From Trebouxia sp. TZW2008 (Eukaryota > Chlorophyta > Trebouxiophyceae > Trebouxiales > Trebouxiaceae), in assembly GCA_002118135.1 (NCBI GenBank), contig BDIU01000097.1:171176-235175 (forward strand): DNA of 64,000 nt, read 5' to 3'. A program made the position numbers and the translations under genes. Positions 62,525 to 64,000 of this stretch are shown here, one piece after another (position 1 is the first letter of the stretch; each line of letters starts with the position of its first letter). The notes under the pieces are model-generated. The model made no database searches. It was not told the DNA's origin and saw only the letters and a program-made list of their open reading frames with translations.

Positions 62525-63593
62525 GACAGCGTCCGACGGACTGTCGCGCTCGCTGTGAACGAGACGCAGACAACTCTTTGTGAAACCTGAAAGTCGGTGG
62601 TTGCCTGAATCTGCAGAGCTGAGTGCCGGCCAGCCAGTCGATCTTTGAAAAGTTATGAAACTCGGACTTCGAAACGCTCTCCTTCATGCACGCACGCACG
62701 CAAGCACGCACGCAAGGTCAGGAGCCCTCGTACAAAGTTTCTTATGCACTCTGTCTTTATATCTTAGGCAAAAGGATGTCCCAAGACATGAACCAACGCC
62801 GAAGTCGATGCATATGGCTAGGACAACAGTTTATTACAACGTTTGATAGCATTTGTACACATGCATATGTGACTTGCTGCTTATTGTCGCTAATATATCA
62901 GCTTCGAAGACAACTAGAGACGTTGTTTAGCACTAGCACAAGCACTAAAAGCAGGCAAAGAGCACTCCAAAAGTCACTTTGCGAGCTATTGTTTGTTTTG
63001 GCTTTTTAGAATTTATGTTTATCAAGCGTCAAGTGGTGACCTTTTTCACGATCACATGAATCACTTTCTTTTCCAACAGCTGCTTAATTAGCTTTTCCGT
63101 TCATCTTGCATACTTTTCTTGCGAGTTTGCTGTGTATACCGCAATTTGAACCAACAAAGGTGTCACTTCAACACCACTCATGTGAGAAAGCTCAACAACA
63201 ACGTTAATGTGACATCATGCTTTGTGGCTCAGGTGACACCAAGTCAAGTTCCTCAGCCACTTCAAGCCTTCATCAAAGCTAGTGTACAAGTATTTTGGTT
63301 GATGCCATTTGACTTTGTTTGACCAGGATAGCGCAACGCATGCACGAAAGCACAGCTGTACAGCTTAACTGCTGGTGTGCTGTCTTTAAAGGTTGTAAGG
63401 CAACAGGCAGCATGCATAAATTGAGCTTGAGCAATGCTGACAGCACATATTCAGGGCACACTGGGTAAACCTGACAGTCAGTCATAAGATGTTGCTACAA
63501 CAGCCACCTCTGGGTGAGCAGTGGCAAATGTGCTGCACAGGGAGCTTTGCATTCTCACTATCTTGTGTGTAGGTGCATGCAGTGCCATCATAC
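62525..63593. other. Region upstream of the polymerase, no supported gene
   Basis: It contains a (CGCA)n/(CGCAAGCA) simple repeat at about 62686-62717 and an AT-richer stretch from 62830 to 63080. Short ORFs on both strands (for example 63119-63322 + and 63279-63485 -) lack splice or family support. Confidence 0.4.
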
Positions 63594-63668
63594 CTGCTGA
63601 CAAGGGCAGTTGCTGTAGCTGAGATGTAAGCTGAAGTGGTCAAGAGGGGTTCACGCGATACTTGGACC
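63594..63668 (-). CDS. Possible exon of a minus-strand gene extending past the right edge
   Basis: Between a ttgcag acceptor and a cag|gtatga donor, the minus strand reads VQVSREPLLTTSAYISATATALVSR with phase 1-nt start and phase 2 end. The composition is protein-like, and both splice sites are good. No neighbouring exon could be joined with confidence; the candidate near 63300-63450 (VYPVCPEYVLSALLKLNL) is only suggestive. I do not recognise the product. Confidence 0.28.
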
Positions 63669-64000
63669 CTGCAAGGCACATCACACAAGCTCAGAGCTGA
63701 TGGTCACAGCATGCACATGTGTTGCAAGCATACAAATCATGGTGAGAAAGTTTTGTCTAGAAAAAGTGTTTACCCTGCTCCTAGCATAAAACCCTAGTTT
63801 CAGTAAAGGTTGCGGGTACCGACCACCAACGTGGCAAACTGTAATAAGTTATTAATATTGCTCCTTTGCTGCACAAGCCTTCTTCACACCCAAACATGCT
63901 GTCTGATTGCCACAGAGCAAATGTGCAGCTATGAGGACAATGCATGCATGTGACATTCAGTGACATTTCACACAAAGACAGGGCTGCAGCAATCAGCCCT

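Noticed and set aside
62655..62846. ORF with HARTHASTHARS
   Set aside because: It is a translation of the (CGCA)n simple repeat.

Overview
The window is nuclear DNA of an intron-rich eukaryote, most likely a green alga and, among green algae, probably a trebouxiophyte (Trebouxia/Symbiochloris/Coccomyxa-like). The reasons are: almost every gene is cut into 7-26 exons by GT-AG introns with (T)GCAG acceptors; there is a plastid sulfolipid gene (SQD1) and a plastid-type riboflavin synthase with N-terminal extensions; and there is an inner-arm dynein p28 gene, so the organism makes or has recently made motile flagella. The genus is inference; no rRNA or organelle marker is present. I saw no tRNA, rRNA, CRISPR array or autonomous transposon.

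Left half (1-32.5 kb, + strand). One very large gene, cut by the left edge, runs through the whole region. I assembled 26 exons (896-32547) whose splice phases all agree and give a 2266-residue open product. It starts with a proline-rich block resembling the C-terminal region of the COPII scaffold Sec16. FGGG repeats, a Trp/Tyr-rich module, long Ser/Pro/acidic stretches, repeated acidic EEGW motifs, a long multi-exon coiled coil and an acidic C-terminus follow. Its introns are very unusual: most carry tandem, decayed copies of the adjacent exon-intron junction (the end of the exon, the splice site and some intron), and several carry long foldback hairpins. Eighty percent of this region is therefore degenerate duplicated junction sequence.

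Right half (33-62.5 kb). The genes are compact and mostly recognisable: a zinc alcohol dehydrogenase of the cinnamyl/YahK type with an EF-hand-like N-terminal extension (-), SQD1 (-), an alpha/beta hydrolase (+), dynein light chain p28 (-), riboflavin synthase (+), an unrecognised small gene (-), an NHA/SLC9B-type cation-proton antiporter (+), and a family-A DNA polymerase of the Pol theta/Pol nu type without a helicase (-). The junction arrays are essentially absent from these genes. Several neighbours share promoter regions (SQD1 / hydrolase, p28 / riboflavin synthase, small gene / NHA) or have nearly touching 3' ends (hydrolase and p28 stop codons are 32 bp apart). Three introns use a GC donor with the context G|GCAAG.

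The last 1.5 kb holds a short simple repeat and one possible exon of a further minus-strand gene. The genes do not form a pathway; they are ordinary neighbours. The most novel material is the junction-duplication and hairpin content of the giant gene.
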